Below are positions 27,126 to 38,295 of a stretch of DNA of 64,000 bases, one piece after another (within the stretch, counting starts at the first letter, position 1; every line of letters starts with the position of its first letter). The notes under the pieces are model-generated. The model saw nothing but the letters and a program-made list of their open reading frames with translations, had not been told where the DNA came from and did no database searches. Origin of the DNA: Glandiceps talaboti (lineage: Eukaryota; Hemichordata; Enteropneusta; Spengelidae); assembly GCF_964340395.1 (NCBI RefSeq), contig NC_135559.1:11697759-11761758 (forward strand), given 5' to 3'. A program made the translations under genes and the position numbers.

Positions 27126-27287
27126 GCTGCTCCAGCACCTGTACGACTCCATGCAGATCAAGTTAAGGAAGCACCATCACCAGAGGAGTCCTTACCACCC
27201 CCACCACAACCACCTGTACCCCCTATCACATCAACTACTATAACTACAGTTAACACTGCACCTCCACCACCTCCACCACAGCCTTAT
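27126..27287 (+). CDS. DLG1: DLG exon 2: proline-rich N-terminal linker
   Basis: Acceptor ttttttttatccag ends at 27,125; donor TAT|gtaagt starts at 27,288. The 162 nt encode 54 residues in phase 0 on both sides, so the exon can be skipped without a frameshift. It contains two proline tracts (PPPPQPPVPP and PPPPPPQPY) separated by a Thr-rich stretch. This matches the low-complexity, proline-rich region before PDZ1 in DLG1, and its final PY joins the next exon to give the family wording Y-V-N-G. Such tracts may bind SH3, WW or EVH1 domains (inference). The exon is closely flanked by CA/CATA repeats upstream (ending about 68 nt before it) and CAAT repeats downstream (starting about 19 nt after it), which may affect its splicing. 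Confidence 0.9.
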
Positions 27288-27305
27288 GTAAGTAGACTGG
27301 TGTTT

Positions 27306-27342
<37 letters not shown>

Positions 27343-27505
27343 CCAAACAATCACCAACCAATCAATCTATCGACAAACAAAATGTGTGTCAGTGCAGTAA
27401 GGTTGTACCTGCTATGCAGTTGTATAGGCAGATATGACCTACTGCACTGATGTGACGAAACATAAATCAATCAATCACTCAATCAATCAATCAATCAATC
27501 AATCA
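27306..27505 (+). repeat. Two (CAAT)n runs just after DLG exon 2
   Basis: 27,306-27,342 and 27,463-27,505, the first beginning 19 nt after the donor. Could be LINE tails on the other strand, but no LINE body was recognised beside them. Confidence 0.93.
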
Positions 27506-29318
27506 AGTGAGTTTCTATTCCCTCAGATTCCAATACATTCATCTGTTGAATGATACTGAATAGTCAATCCATAATGATTGTTCGAATAGACAGATCTTCA
27601 ATTTGATCTCACAGGAAAGTATCTATTTCAATAGTCCCCCCAAAAAAGTATCATGTCGTGTGATAATCAAAACCGAAGTAATAAAAAACGAGTACCCTTT
27701 TCACTGAGATTGCCTTTTCACTTTGATGGTCGTTATTTTGTATCAGCATATACAGCAATGGATACAGTATGAATTACAATATAAATGATATTGACTATAG
27801 TAGTACAGGTAGGGAATGCCTATCAACACTATATTGTCAGAAATTTCATTAGTGCAGTGTTACTTAGAATTCGTTATCATAGGTTTACAGTTTACATGCT
27901 ATATTGACAAGTGGTGATAGAAAGCTTGCTAGTTTTATATTGACAAAGTTTTGTCGGTTATAGTGATTTCGTCCTAACTTTGTTCCTAATCTAAGGGAAA
28001 ATATTTACTATTTGTTATGTTGTAATGCTAATAGTAAAGATACTTATGCACTCACCCTGATCCCATTGTATTGTAGAGCTCATTAATATTAAAAGTAGGT
28101 GAAAGGTTTGCGAACGTCAAAGCAAATGTATGCGCAATACATGTAAATCATTCAGAGTTGAAATAATCTGGCAAAATACAGTTTGACCCTGCCGAACAAC
28201 ACAGGTTTTCCCTGGGTATTCCGGTTTCCTCCTGCTTCTTCAACACTAGGGCACTGCTCTTGTGGCAACCATTCAACAAATTTCTAAATTTATTTGGACG
28301 AATAAAGATTATTCGTTGACCACTTATTTGCCGTTTTCCAGGCGGTTTAAATTTTAAAAAGTGGGTCCTAGAGAGCTCCTGTTTATCAGCATAATAGCAC
28401 CCAATTACATGACATGACCTACATTTAGAAAAGACCTTACATGTATTCTACTAAGAACACTTGTGTTTTTATTGATTCAGCTTGAGAAATTGGATACTAA
28501 TTGCTAGCTATCATGCATAGTTTTTATGCCACTTCAAAGCTTTTCCACTTAATGTATCGATTAAAAACAGTATCGTTCAAATTATACAAGCTGTCTTGCA
28601 TTCATAGCCAATATTGTAATTGTCAGGTGGTTGTGTTCTAACTTGTTTGATTGGGTATGTAGTCACTGTCTTATATATGGCCGTTTGTATGACAAAATAA
28701 AAATAAATGTAAACTGTTTTATTGAAATTCTCACCAATTTTTCTTATTTTACGGAGAAACTTTTGGTGTCAAGATAGTTTTGATGATATTCTTAAAGTTT
28801 CGAATCCAAAAGAAAACAAAGTTTTGAAAAAAAATTATGAACATTTCAGAAAATTGTTGTAAAAATATTGTTGGGAAAAAAACATCAGTATTCTGAGCCA
28901 TAAATGTAGTGATCTGTAGTTTAGATCTTCTTGAGTATTGTATCGAAGGACTTGAATTGTAATGAGTATTTAAATCCAGGTCATAAAATGAACTCCTAGA
29001 GTTATAAGTACATATTATGTATATAGAATACCAAATACAGGTTGTTGATATAGCGTTAGAAATATGATTTGAGAAAAAGAAACAAAATACAAATTTTGAA
29101 TCAAAGATTTTGTGTACGTTGGACCAAAAGGCAAATATCAACTGTTACTGAAGGATGTCTTGAAAAAAATTTGAAAGAAAAAAAGGTATAAATATGAATC
29201 TGGACAAATTTGATGAGTGAAAGTTTGAAATGTTATTAATGTAGTTGAAATGATTAAAATGAATGCAGTATATTGTTAGTGGTATGATTTATATTTTGGT
29301 GGTGTTTCAGTTTACATT

Positions 29319-29450
29319 AGTGCAGTATTACAGTTCCAGGGTAGTGTATTCTGTAACATCTCTGGCGTTCCCACTGCAGAAAATAAAATGATGTACTCGC
29401 TATCTCACTTGATTTGATAAAGTAGTCATCTGAGACGAAGTATAACAACA
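29319..29450 (+). repeat. 132-bp intron element, copy 1 (intron 2)
   Basis: Reference copy. It begins AGTGCAGTATTACAG, has the core CTGGCGTTCCCACTGCAG followed by AAAATAAAATGATG, and ends GACGAAGTATAACAACA. Six more full-length relatives lie further along the gene, all in this orientation. No terminal inverted repeats, poly-A or reverse-transcriptase remnant seen; short internal stems are possible (TTACAG with CTGTAA, TGCAGT with ACTGCA). Confidence 0.9.
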
Positions 29451-29575
29451 CAATTTATACATGGTAGTAGGTGATCATTTGTGAACAAGTTATTTCAAGA
29501 AATGTCATGTAATGTACTGTATTTTATGCTGTACCTATCCAGTGCCTTAAATAGCATTATACTGTTCTGTTCCTG

Positions 29576-29784
<209 letters not shown>

Positions 29785-30190
29785 TCGTGTCAGTACCTTG
29801 AGTACAATTATCAAATGATACAGTATGGGTCCTCAGCTATTCAAGTGGAAAATGACATAATTCCATTACAAACATAGTACATTGCACTATATACTTCATA
29901 GACGATAACCCTACATGTACTGTGTAGGCGGTTTGAGGAAAACACTACATTACTACACCATAATAGCTTTGAAGCTTTAGGCTTTAATTGTCTGGGTATT
30001 GGTTACCTAGTTACTATGTCGAGACTCCCTAACTAGTACTCTACAACTATGTCATATAGTGTTTATATACTGAATTACTGATGGAATATCATTGTTTAAG
30101 GTTAAAACTGTGTGCATATGAGAAATTATATAGTTGTGTCTGCAGTGTGCATTCATTAACTTAATTTGTGGTGTTTGTTGTTATTTGCAG

Positions 30191-30241
30191 GTTAATGGTG
30201 TTGAGGAAGATTGGGAATATCAAGAAATTGCACTACAGAGA
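30191..30241 (+). CDS. DLG1: DLG exon 3: start of PDZ1
   Basis: A 51-nt exon, phase 0 at both ends: acceptor ttatttgcag, donor AGA|gtaagt. It encodes VNGVEEDWEYQEIALQR, which corresponds to the DLG1-4 segment of type VNGTDADYEYEEITLER just before PDZ1. The EYQEIALQR part forms the first beta strand of PDZ1. The last Arg joins Gly-Gly of exon 4 to begin the carboxylate-binding loop. Skipping it would keep frame but remove beta-A of PDZ1. Recognition is by sequence pattern and exact splice fit. Confidence 0.95.
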
Positions 30242-31069
30242 GTAAGTGTAGTTGTTGTCAGTAATATCCACTTGCTATCTAGTGTAAAATTGGAGGACAT
30301 AAAGTGCACAATCTGAGGGCAATTAGTATATATGTATATTAAGTGTATTGATGGGTATTGTTGTCAATTCAAAGATTGGGAATATCAAGTCCTGCCATGA
30401 ATGTTTTCCTGCCGTTGTCCCAGTGACCCATGTTTCTGATATTGGTAACCCATGCATTTATCCCTGAACTGAAAACAGGACCACGTTGGAAATATGTGTG
30501 CTATCAAAATACTTTCATGTCTGTAAATGCAAAATTGTCACACAATCAGCAGTAGTTTGGGTGGTGGGCCACACTTAGCTATAAATTAGGGTAGCCCCCA
30601 GTGTGTCCTCTAAGGGACTGCCACATGTCTGTGAATTGCTGTGAGTCAGCAGCGCACTGTGTGTAGCGCCCTCTGTGTCAACTTCAATGTCAGCTTATAA
30701 GAATCATAACAAATATGGCGACCACCATGCCACAAGCAGTCGGCAGTGTGTAACAGATGTATTTAAATTTCAAATGTGGTTCATTTATTTCATTTCCAAG
30801 TAATCCAAACACTAATAAATACAATTTTACAAGACGTGTGTTTATTATAAAGATTTGAGTTTCCACACATCTATTTAGCCAGTGTCAGTGACATATCAAA
30901 TCGGCTAGCCCCATGACAAAAATTGGTAGTCTGTGGACATAGGACTACTACTATGTATTACTTTATAGTGCTGAAAGCAATTATGAACATCACAAATAGA
31001 TTTACATGCTCCTGAAAAAAAAGCAAGCGAACAAGAAAAGAACAACAACAAAAATACAACAACAAAAAT

Positions 31070-31797
31070 GCAAAAATAAGTAGTGACTAAAATGCCTTCT
31101 TGTACATGAACACAATGTACCAGTCTGGTAATTAGTAAAAATAAGTAGCGACTAAAATGCCTTCTTGTACATGAACACAATGTACCAGTCTGGTAATTAG
31201 TAAAAATAAGTAGTGACTAAAATGCCTTCTTGTACATGAACACAATGTACCAGTCTGGTAATTAGTAAAAATAAGTAGCGACTAAAATGCCTTCTTGTAC
31301 ATGAACACAATGTACCAGTCTGGTAATTAGTAAAAATATGTAGTGACTAAAATGCCTTCTTGTACATGAACACAATGTACCAGTCTGGTAATTAGTAAAA
31401 ATAAGTAGCGATTAAAATGCCTTCTTGTACATGAACACAATGTACCAGTCTGGTAATTAGTAAAAATAAGTAGCGACTAAAATGCCTTCTTGTACATGAA
31501 CACAATGTACCAGTCTGGTAATTAGTAAAAATATGTAGTGACTAAAATGCCTTCTTGTACATGAACACAATGTACCAGTCTGGTAATTAGTAAAAATAAG
31601 TAGCGATTAAAATGCCTTCTTGTACATGAACACAATGTACCAGTCTGGTAATTAGTAAAAATATGTAGTGACTAAAATGCCTTCTTGTACATGAACACAA
31701 TGTACCAGTCTGGTAATTAGTAAAAATAAGTAGCGATTAAAATGCCTTCTTGTACATGAACACAATGTATCAGTCTGGTAATTTGTAAAAATTAGTC
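31070..31797 (+). repeat. 65-bp tandem array, 11 units with higher-order pattern (intron 3)
   Basis: Units begin at 31,081 and every 65 nt to 31,731, each containing AAAATGCCTTCTTGTACATG and CAGTCTGGTAATTAG. Four variants at the unit start (A ataagtagtgact, B ataagtagcgact, C atatgtagtgact, D ataagtagcgatt) run A-B-A-B-C-D-B-C-D-C-D. The last unit is diverged and passes into a flank (ttagtctttgagaact) shared with a single-unit copy at 51.2 kb. Confidence 0.95.
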
Positions 31798-32000
31798 TTT
31801 GAGAACTAGCTGAAGACTGTAAAATCACAAAATTTTCAAGTAGTAAAAACATCTGGGTTTATAATATATTGAGAGTAGTGAACAAACAAAATAAAACACT
31901 TAAACTGGTTAACATTGTATATCAAATTGCTATATTATAAATTTTATTTTGAGCTCAACGTAATAAACTAACAAGCTAAACATCATTTAAGTTTACATAC

Positions 32001-32131
32001 AGTGCAGTATTACAGTTCCAGGGTAGTGTATTCTGTAACATCTCTGGCGTTCCCACTGCAGAAAATAAACGATGTACTCGCTATCTCACTTGATTTGATA
32101 AAGTAGTCATCTGAGACGAAGTATAACAACA
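32001..32131 (+). repeat. 132-bp intron element, copy 2 (intron 3)
   Basis: Nearly identical to the copy at 29.3 kb over its whole length, including the same flanking motif tttacat just before the start. Core CTGCAGAAAATAAACGATG. Ends at the same AACAAC boundary, after which similarity stops. Confidence 0.9.
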
Positions 32132-33539
32132 CTTGTACCATAACCAAATTAATAATTTTAACTGTCATTATTTGATTTGTATAATATTAGTGCTTATCTT
32201 TGTCATTATTAATTTAAAAATTTATCTTTTTAAAAGTGTTATTGCTAGGGTCCTAGATCCCAGAATATTGATATGTGGAAAATTGATACAATTTGTATTT
32301 CACAGCAAGACAGATTATGTTAATGTATGACCACAGACATACACAAATGTGTCTTACGAATGACTGTTGAGACAAGTTACTCCCAAACCAGAGTAACCAT
32401 AGAGTTTCAGCATGGCAGGATGATGTTTTTTTTCAATCTCACACAAGGGTTCTTTTGTTACAAATTATATAAATTAAAATACAAACACTGATAGCATGAA
32501 ATCATAAAATGATACATTTTATGTCACTGTGAATTTCAACACAAATCAACATCACTGTCAGATGAAACAAGGAAGATTGAAACACAGACTGTTTATTTGT
32601 GTTCGCAGTGAGATAAAATGTAACACTTTTTGTGTTCGCAGTGAGATAAAAATAACACTTTATGTGCATGTCTGTTACCAGGGCCTGTATTTTGTATATG
32701 CAATTCTTAACAAAAAAATGTATGCCATGTAAAACACATCTTGTTGCATTATTGAAAGTCTTTAGTCTTTCTAGTTTGGTAGTAGAATGATCATTTTACA
32801 TATTAGCTTCCTTTATACATTCTTTGTCCTTCCACAATGGTTGATCTTTAATATATATTACCTGCGAGTTTATCAACTGTTGAATTCTATTGTGTACAAA
32901 ACTAAGATTTATAGGAGTGGGTGTTGTTTGCCACCTTGTCTTCCTCTCAATCCTGCGGCACCACTGAACAAAGAAGCAATTCAATGTGTCACATGGGAAT
33001 AAGAAGTGATTTAGTGTTGCCGGAATTTAGTTCATCAAGCGTTTTATATATATACCAGTGGTTTGATTTTGTTGCTGTGGTTTATAACTGTACATGATGA
33101 TGTGTGGCTAACAGTATGAATACTAGAAACTGGACTCGGCGAGACTTGGTGAGATTATGCACTACCTTGGCAACTATACTTTCGACAGTATCAGAATGTT
33201 GTTTACTACTGGGGAGTTACTGTTGGCGCCATTTTCAGGGTGCGATTTCCGTGTAGGAATTTTTTCAGTTATGCTTGGACACACACAGGGGCATCCCATG
33301 ATTTGGTAGTGAGCATTGGGGTCTAAGAAGGAATTGGTGTGGGGTAGTGAAGTTCAGTTTCCTTACATGGTATAACGTGAAGCCTTCTAGACAATTCACA
33401 TAGTGGTTAGAGAAACAATGAAATAATGATACCTGTTGCATGCTTTGCAGTCGATGGATTACCCTTGTAGGCTCTGTATATCAGTGCCAATGCGAGATTT
33501 GAGCCAAATGTCTAGATGGGGTCCACTCTAATGCAGTGT

Positions 33540-33860
33540 CCTTCACCTGAAACCATGCCATCTTGTTCTCAAATACCACAATACCATCTCACTATTTTAA
33601 TTCGAAAAAGTCACATATTGTGCCATGGTGGTCATCCAAGTGTAGCATTGTCATCTTTCACCTAAACCCATGCTGTTCTGTTCTGTTCTCAAATACCGCG
33701 ATACCATCTTGCTATTTTAAATTTGAAATGTGGCATTGTGCCATGGTGGTCATCCAATTACAGCATTAATATCTTTCAACTGAAACCCATGCCATCCTGT
33801 TCTCAAATACCGCGATATCATCTATTTCATTTTGAAATCTGACATATTGTGCCTTCTTGT
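33540..33860 (+). repeat. ~120-bp tandem repeat, three units (intron 3, before exon 4)
   Basis: Units carry cctgaaaccatgccatc, tgttctcaaataccgcgata, ccatctcactattttaa and tattgtgccatggtggtcat. Ends about 55 nt before the exon 4 acceptor. Confidence 0.85.
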
Positions 33861-33914
33861 TTGTTAGTGTTTATATTACAGCAGAACTAAAGTTGAACAT
33901 GTTTACCTTGACAG

Positions 33915-34039
33915 GGAGGAGCTGGCCTTGGATTCAGCATTGCAGGGGGTACTGACAATCCACACATTGGTGAAGATCCCTCTATTTACATTACAAAACT
34001 CATTCCAGGTGGCGCTGCAGCTGTCGATGGCACTTTGAG
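33915..34039 (+). CDS. DLG1: DLG exon 4: PDZ1 core with GLGF loop
   Basis: Acceptor ccttgacag; donor TTGAG|gttagt; 125 nt (41 codons plus two bases of an Arg codon completed by exon 5). It begins [19 protein letters not shown], the carboxylate-binding loop and beta-B/beta-C of PDZ1, nearly identical to vertebrate DLG PDZ1. It continues through the beta-D strand ([12 protein letters not shown]) to DGTLR. In the family PDZ1 binds class I C-termini such as those of Kv1 channels and NMDA receptors. The residues that line the peptide groove are intact as far as can be read. Very high confidence in family and frame. Confidence 0.98.
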
Positions 34040-34611
34040 GTTAGTTTGTCATAATAATATTAATAGCTATTATTGTTTTTGCAAAGGTTTGGTATGCCAG
34101 TAAAGGAAAGAAAGCTTATCAAATTTGTGAATATTTCCACGATCTGTACTGTAATTTTCAAAACGAACCATATTGAAATACATGGGGAACTGACGATACA
34201 AAATATTGCCCAATGCTAGAACCCAGATATGGTTTATGAATTGTACATTCTGATCTGTATCACAAGAGGGCGCTGTTTATATAAAGGTCTGTACAGCTTG
34301 CACACTAAAAAAATTGGACACTTTCGAAAGTAAATTTGTAAATTATAATAATCCCCCATATGGTATAGATCCATGTGTACGGTATTACATGTATTGCAAG
34401 AGATAAAAATGACAATAAGTCTGTCATTCACAAGTCCCTTTATACCATCATGTTTTTTTCAGAATATGTATAAATTTAAAATATAGTTGTTCATATATTT
34501 CCACAACTTGTATTGAGTTGATATCACATACACTACCGCATGGAGTCTGTGACTATTAGAAGTATACTTCATAATGTATTAATTGAATGACTTGTATTTG
34601 ACTTTATCCAG

Positions 34612-34714
34612 ATTAAATGATATAATAGTAAAAGTAAATGACACAGACACCCTTGAGGTACCACATTCTGTAGCTGTAGATGCACTCAAGAAGGCTGGTG
34701 AAGATGTCCGAATG
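34612..34714 (+). CDS. DLG1: DLG exon 5: PDZ1 C-terminal half
   Basis: Acceptor actttatccag; donor ATG|gtaagt; 103 nt, phase 2 in, phase 0 out. It encodes LNDIIVKVNDTDTLEVPHS and then VAVDALKKAGEDVRM, i.e. beta-E, helix alpha-B and beta-F of PDZ1. The His of EVPHS is the alpha-B1 histidine that reads Ser/Thr at position -2 of class I ligands. The following exon supplies the basic VVRRRK that ends PDZ1 and begins the short PDZ1-PDZ2 linker, as in all DLG proteins, where the two domains form a rigid tandem. Confidence 0.97.
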
Positions 34715-34898
34715 GTAAGTCAATTTTGAATTTAAAGGCCCAGGATACAGTCCCAGGTTCTAGCATTAGTGTTATTTTATCAGTGGAGCCATACGGATTA
34801 GATGGCTGACGGTTTTTTCAATGGTTCTGCCTGATAGTTGTTTTGGTACCCAAAGTTTAATCGTGCAGCTTGTCGGAGACAATAACAAATATTATTTA

Positions 34899-35040
34899 AA
34901 CAATAATGTATGCCCTCCCAGCCCATAATGGACGAAAGCAAACTTTGAACGACATAATGGGCGAGGCGACAGCCGAGCCCATTATGGAGTGCACAGTTTG
35001 CTTGAGTCCATTATGGACTGGGAGGGCATACATTATTGTT
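34899..35040. repeat. 142-bp near-perfect palindrome (intron 5)
   Basis: Outer arms of about 48 nt: AACAATAATGTATGCCCTCC...CATAATGGAC...GCAAACT on the left, mirrored by AGTTTGC...GTCCATTATG...GGAGGGCATACATTATTGTT. An inner pair CATAATGGGC/GCCCATTATG surrounds a short GC-rich centre. It would fold into one long hairpin; no ORF of note. Confidence 0.9.
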
Positions 35041-35047
35041 ATTATTT

Positions 35048-35450
35048 TATAGTTTTGCCAATTCCAGTGAATTTGTAGACCGAGAAACGCAAAACAACGT
35101 ATAATATACACAGCGCTGAACATCGTCTGCCATGTTCGGCCCGGAAGCTGAATACTAATCATAGCGACACACGTACGTATACGTACGCGTACACACACAT
35201 ATACACTTCAATGAACTGCTGTGAAGACAAACTTGTTTCATGAATGCGTTGTATTTTTAAACAGTGGAAATGACAATCATAAGTAACAACATACATTTCG
35301 AAAAAATACCTAGTCGTACGAAGAAACAGAACAAATAAGCTTGTATTGTTATCCTCGTTCCGGGGCCGCGATGCCCAATAATGGAGTACATTATCAGTAA
35401 TAATGTACAGCGATGACGTCACAAAATTCACTGGAATTGGTAATGCTATA
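35048..35450. mobile_element. MITE-like element with 25-nt terminal inverted repeats (intron 5)
   Basis: Left end TATAGTTTTGCCAATTCC, then AGTGAATTT; right end AAATTCACTGG, then AATTGGTAATGCTATA: inverted, differing at a few positions. The 403-bp interior has no transposase. It contains a further palindrome (GTACATTATCAGTAATAATG) and GC-richer blocks. Possible insertion next to TA. It abuts the 142-bp palindrome, so the two may be one composite element. Confidence 0.7.
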
Positions 35451-35695
35451 ATATAATACATATTATGTACCAGAGATTACTTGCACCGGTGCCGCATACT
35501 CGTGGTATTTGCGCTACAGTGCAATACCGAAAACATTATTGTATACCTGCATGTAAATGATATGCAAATGAAAATGCCATCGTTCATTCTACACGAAAGC
35601 ATGTGATTCGCATTTATGGAAATTTGTTGTATTGGATAAACGTATGTAATAATTATAGACCCTCATGTCACATGAGTGTTGGTGGTCGATACTTG

Positions 35696-35803
35696 GGGGT
35701 ATTTGCACTTGCACTTGCAGTGTTTTCTGCTGCACTTTCACTCGCTACACCCTCGTGAAAGTAAGGGTGCAGAGAACACTGTAAGCACTTGTGCAAATAC
35801 CCT
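35696..35803. repeat. Inverted repeat with 13-nt loop (intron 5)
   Basis: Left arm GGGTATTTGCACTTGCAC...CTGCACTTTCAC and right arm GTGAAAGTAAGGGTGCAG...GTGCAAATACCC pair over about 46 nt with some mismatches. Third foldback structure within 900 nt of the same intron. Confidence 0.85.
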
Positions 35804-35881
35804 GAGTACCCACACTGGCACTTATGCCACATGGAGTTCTGTCATAACATGTTGTGAGGTATATATATATTATACGTTAAT

Positions 35882-36013
35882 GCAGTTATGTCATTCCCAG
35901 AGTAGTTTATGATATAACATCTCTGGCGTTTTCACTGCAGAAAATAAACGACGTACAACACTTTCTCACTTGATAAAGTAGTCATGTGAGAGTAAGTTGA
36001 AGTATAGCAACAT
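35882..36013 (+). repeat. 132-bp intron element, copy 3, diverged (intron 5)
   Basis: The oldest-looking copy: many substitutions in the first 40 nt and a shorter middle, but the core is kept (CATCTCTGGCGTT...CACTGCAGAAAATAAACGACG) as is the AAGTAGTCATGTGAGA part near the end. Confidence 0.8.
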
Positions 36014-36330
36014 TCCACAGAGTAAATTGCCCTGTAATACATGTAGTCAGAATATCGTGGGTGTAGGTGGTATTTTTACAAAATAATATATGCTGTCTGA
36101 TGGAAGTTATGTTTTCGATAAATCTCTGTCTCCCCAACACTACACTGTAGTCTGGAAGGTATGCTGTGGCATGACACCCTCACACATTGGTCAACCCCAT
36201 GCATACGAGAAAGGAGGCTGGTGAGGGCGGACCGACACAACATATCTTACAGTCTGCCCCTACACAGAAATTCTCTATTTGATTTTGATAATTTGATGAT
36301 GATTCATACATTATGTGTAAATTTTCATAG

Positions 36331-36534
36331 GTCGTACGACGTCGTAAAGCAGTGCCCCAAAACATCCTGACAGTGGAACTTGTGAAAGGAAGTAAAGGGC
36401 TAGGATTCAGTATTGCTGGAGGTGTAGGAAACCAGCATGTACCCGGTGATAACGGAATATTTGTGACCAAAATTATAGAAGGTGGGGCTGCACAGCAGGA
36501 AGGAACACTTGAAATTGGAGACAGATTGATTAGG
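36331..36534 (+). CDS. DLG1: DLG exon 6: PDZ1-PDZ2 linker and PDZ2 core
   Basis: Acceptor attttcatag; donor AGG|gtaggt; 204 nt = 68 codons, phase 0 at both ends. It encodes the short linker [10 protein letters not shown] and then PDZ2 beta-A ([10 protein letters not shown]), the loop [20 protein letters not shown], beta-D ([12 protein letters not shown]) and GDRLIR. The PGDN/GNQH segment is diagnostic of DLG PDZ2. The donor is less canonical (gtaggt) than the others, and reading through it meets a stop after about ten codons. The junction falls before beta-E at the same structural place as the exon 9/10 junction in PDZ3, consistent with ancient domain duplication. Confidence 0.97.
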
Positions 36535-36701
36535 GTAGGTCAAGTTAGTAACTCTTTCTGTGTGTAGGATGGATTAAATTAACCAAGCGATAAATAAAGC
36601 TATGGATAATCACAGTGTGGAAGTTCTCTTGGGCGAATTCTTTGTATGGCAGCATCAGTAGAGTGTAAAATACACCCATCTTATTGACAGACACATTGCC
36701 T

Positions 36702-36703
36702 GT

Positions 36704-36770
<67 letters not shown>

Positions 36771-36907
36771 GCCTACCTGCCTGCCTGCCTGCCTGCATCT
36801 ATCTGTGTGTGTGTATATGAGTGTGTGTGTGCGTGCATGCCTGTGTGTGTGCGTACATGCCTGTGTGCGTGCGTGCATGCATGCGTTTCGTGCGTGCGTA
36901 CATGCGT

Positions 36908-36970
<63 letters not shown>

Positions 36971-36972
36971 TG
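36702..36972 (+). repeat. (CTGT)n, CTGC and (GT)n microsatellite (intron 6)
   Basis: (CTGT)n 36,702-36,770, CTGC/GTGC steps, then (GT)n 36,911-36,969. Begins about 170 nt after exon 6. Confidence 0.97.
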
Positions 36973-37360
36973 CATGTGTGATTGTGTGCATGCCTATGCC
37001 TATTACTTTATTACTACCATTATCAGCATTGGGAAAAGCTATAACTTAGTTTGTATTGTGCTCTCCATGGAGTACTTAATTAGTACTATTGTAAAAAGCA
37101 ACATGTATGTAATGTTCCCACCTGTATGCATTGAAAACTGGTCATCGTTGTGAGCCAACATGTGGCCAGAGTTGGAATCTCGTTTGGGGTGGTCTCATAC
37201 ACAGAGCCTCCAGTGAGTCAAAGTGTGTAACTGAGACTAGATGTAGACATGTTTATTGTCATGTCTGTAGAATAAAGTATTTAGAAAAGACCAACATCAT
37301 TGTGTGGACGACTTCAAAATATGGAATAATACAAAAGCCCACTAATTTGTATTGTCATAG

Positions 37361-37544
37361 GTTGGAGAGGGAAACCTGGAAGAAGTATCACATGAAGAAG
37401 CCGTTGCTGCATTGAAAGCCACGTCTGAACACGTTGTATTGATGGTAGCCAAATCACTTACACCAATACCTAAAGTTTTCAACAACGAAAGTCCACCACA
37501 CCCACCTGATATCTCAAATATTAGTCAAACAAGTTCACAGAATG
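37361..37544 (+). CDS. DLG1: DLG exon 7: end of PDZ2 and linker
   Basis: Acceptor attgtcatag; donor AATG|gtaagt; 184 nt, phase 0 in, phase 1 out. It encodes VGEGNLEEVSHEEAVAALK, the alpha-B helix with the class I histidine (about residue 262), and beta-F (HVVLMVAK). It continues into the PDZ2-PDZ3 linker with PPHPPDISNISQTSSQN, comparable to the APPDITNSSSQ segment of vertebrate DLG1. The family usually has V-N-N at the start of beta-E; here it is V-G-E-G, a mild local departure. The Ser/Thr/Pro-rich linker is a likely site of phosphorylation (inference). Confidence 0.96.
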
Positions 37545-37633
37545 GTAAGTCACGATACAGCTATTTCACAGAGGAGTGCATTATTCACCAAAAGTGTAAA
37601 ATGCAAATATCAGGTTTTGAGGTGATTATGTTT

Positions 37634-37880
37634 AGTGCAGTATTACAGTTCCAGGGTAGTGTATTCTGTAACATCTCTGGCGTTCCCACTGCAGAAAATA
37701 AAATGATGTACTCGCTATCTCACTTGACTTGATAAAGTAGTCATCTGAGACGAAGTATAACAACATGCATAATAATCAGAATATCATGTATTTGAACTCA
37801 GAATTGTCCTTGTATTGAATAGTGCAAGCTGTGCCTTCTAAAAAATAAAGTACATTAAATATGCAGCTGTTGTATAAAAA
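37634..37880 (+). repeat. 132-bp intron element, copy 4, with about 110 nt shared 3' flank (intron 7)
   Basis: Element to 37,766, then a flank (atgcataataatcagaat... to ...atatgcagctgttg) that recurs after the copies at 38.4 and 59.0 kb. The same upstream words (ttttgaggtg, ttatgttta) precede the 38.4-kb copy. So this is a longer duplicated unit, not only the element. Confidence 0.88.
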
Positions 37881-38108
37881 TATAGCTCTCACTCGAAAAA
37901 TATTGAAGAAATTTTAGGTTTAACCAAGCAAAAAATGCCCCAACAGTGATAAGAAACTCTATACGTACAAATGTACAATGTTGTAATGTGAAGAAAATAT
38001 AGCGCCCTCATTAGGCCAAATATGGACAGTGTTGTACACACTGGTTCAAATCTCCATAACAGTGTATGAATTTTGTCTCACTTGATTCATCTCAATTTTA
38101 TTTGACAG

Positions 38109-38295
38109 TTTATCAACACACACCACCCTCCGTCAGGAGTGATCATTCGGCACCCCCACTCCAGGCACCTCCTCCCCCTCCACCAACAAATAACCTTCCA
38201 CCTGAAGTGACGTACTCCAGAGTTGAAAAGACCCATACATATTCTACGAGTACACCCAAACCATACACAGTAGCAGATGGTGATGACTTCCCAAG
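38109..38295 (+). CDS. DLG1: DLG exon 8: proline-rich linker before PDZ3
   Basis: Acceptor tatttgacag; donor CCAAG|gtaagg; 187 nt, phase 1 in, phase 2 out. It encodes a linker with no folded domain: QHTPPSVRSDHSAPPLQ, then APPPPPPTNN, then VTYSRVEKTHTYSTSTPKPY, ending DGDDFPR. The tail corresponds to the vertebrate DLG segment with D-D-E-I-T-R just before E-P-R-K of PDZ3, and the split Arg codon is completed exactly by exon 9. The proline tract echoes that of exon 2. Linker sequence is not conserved across phyla, so support comes from frame, phase and position. Confidence 0.93.
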
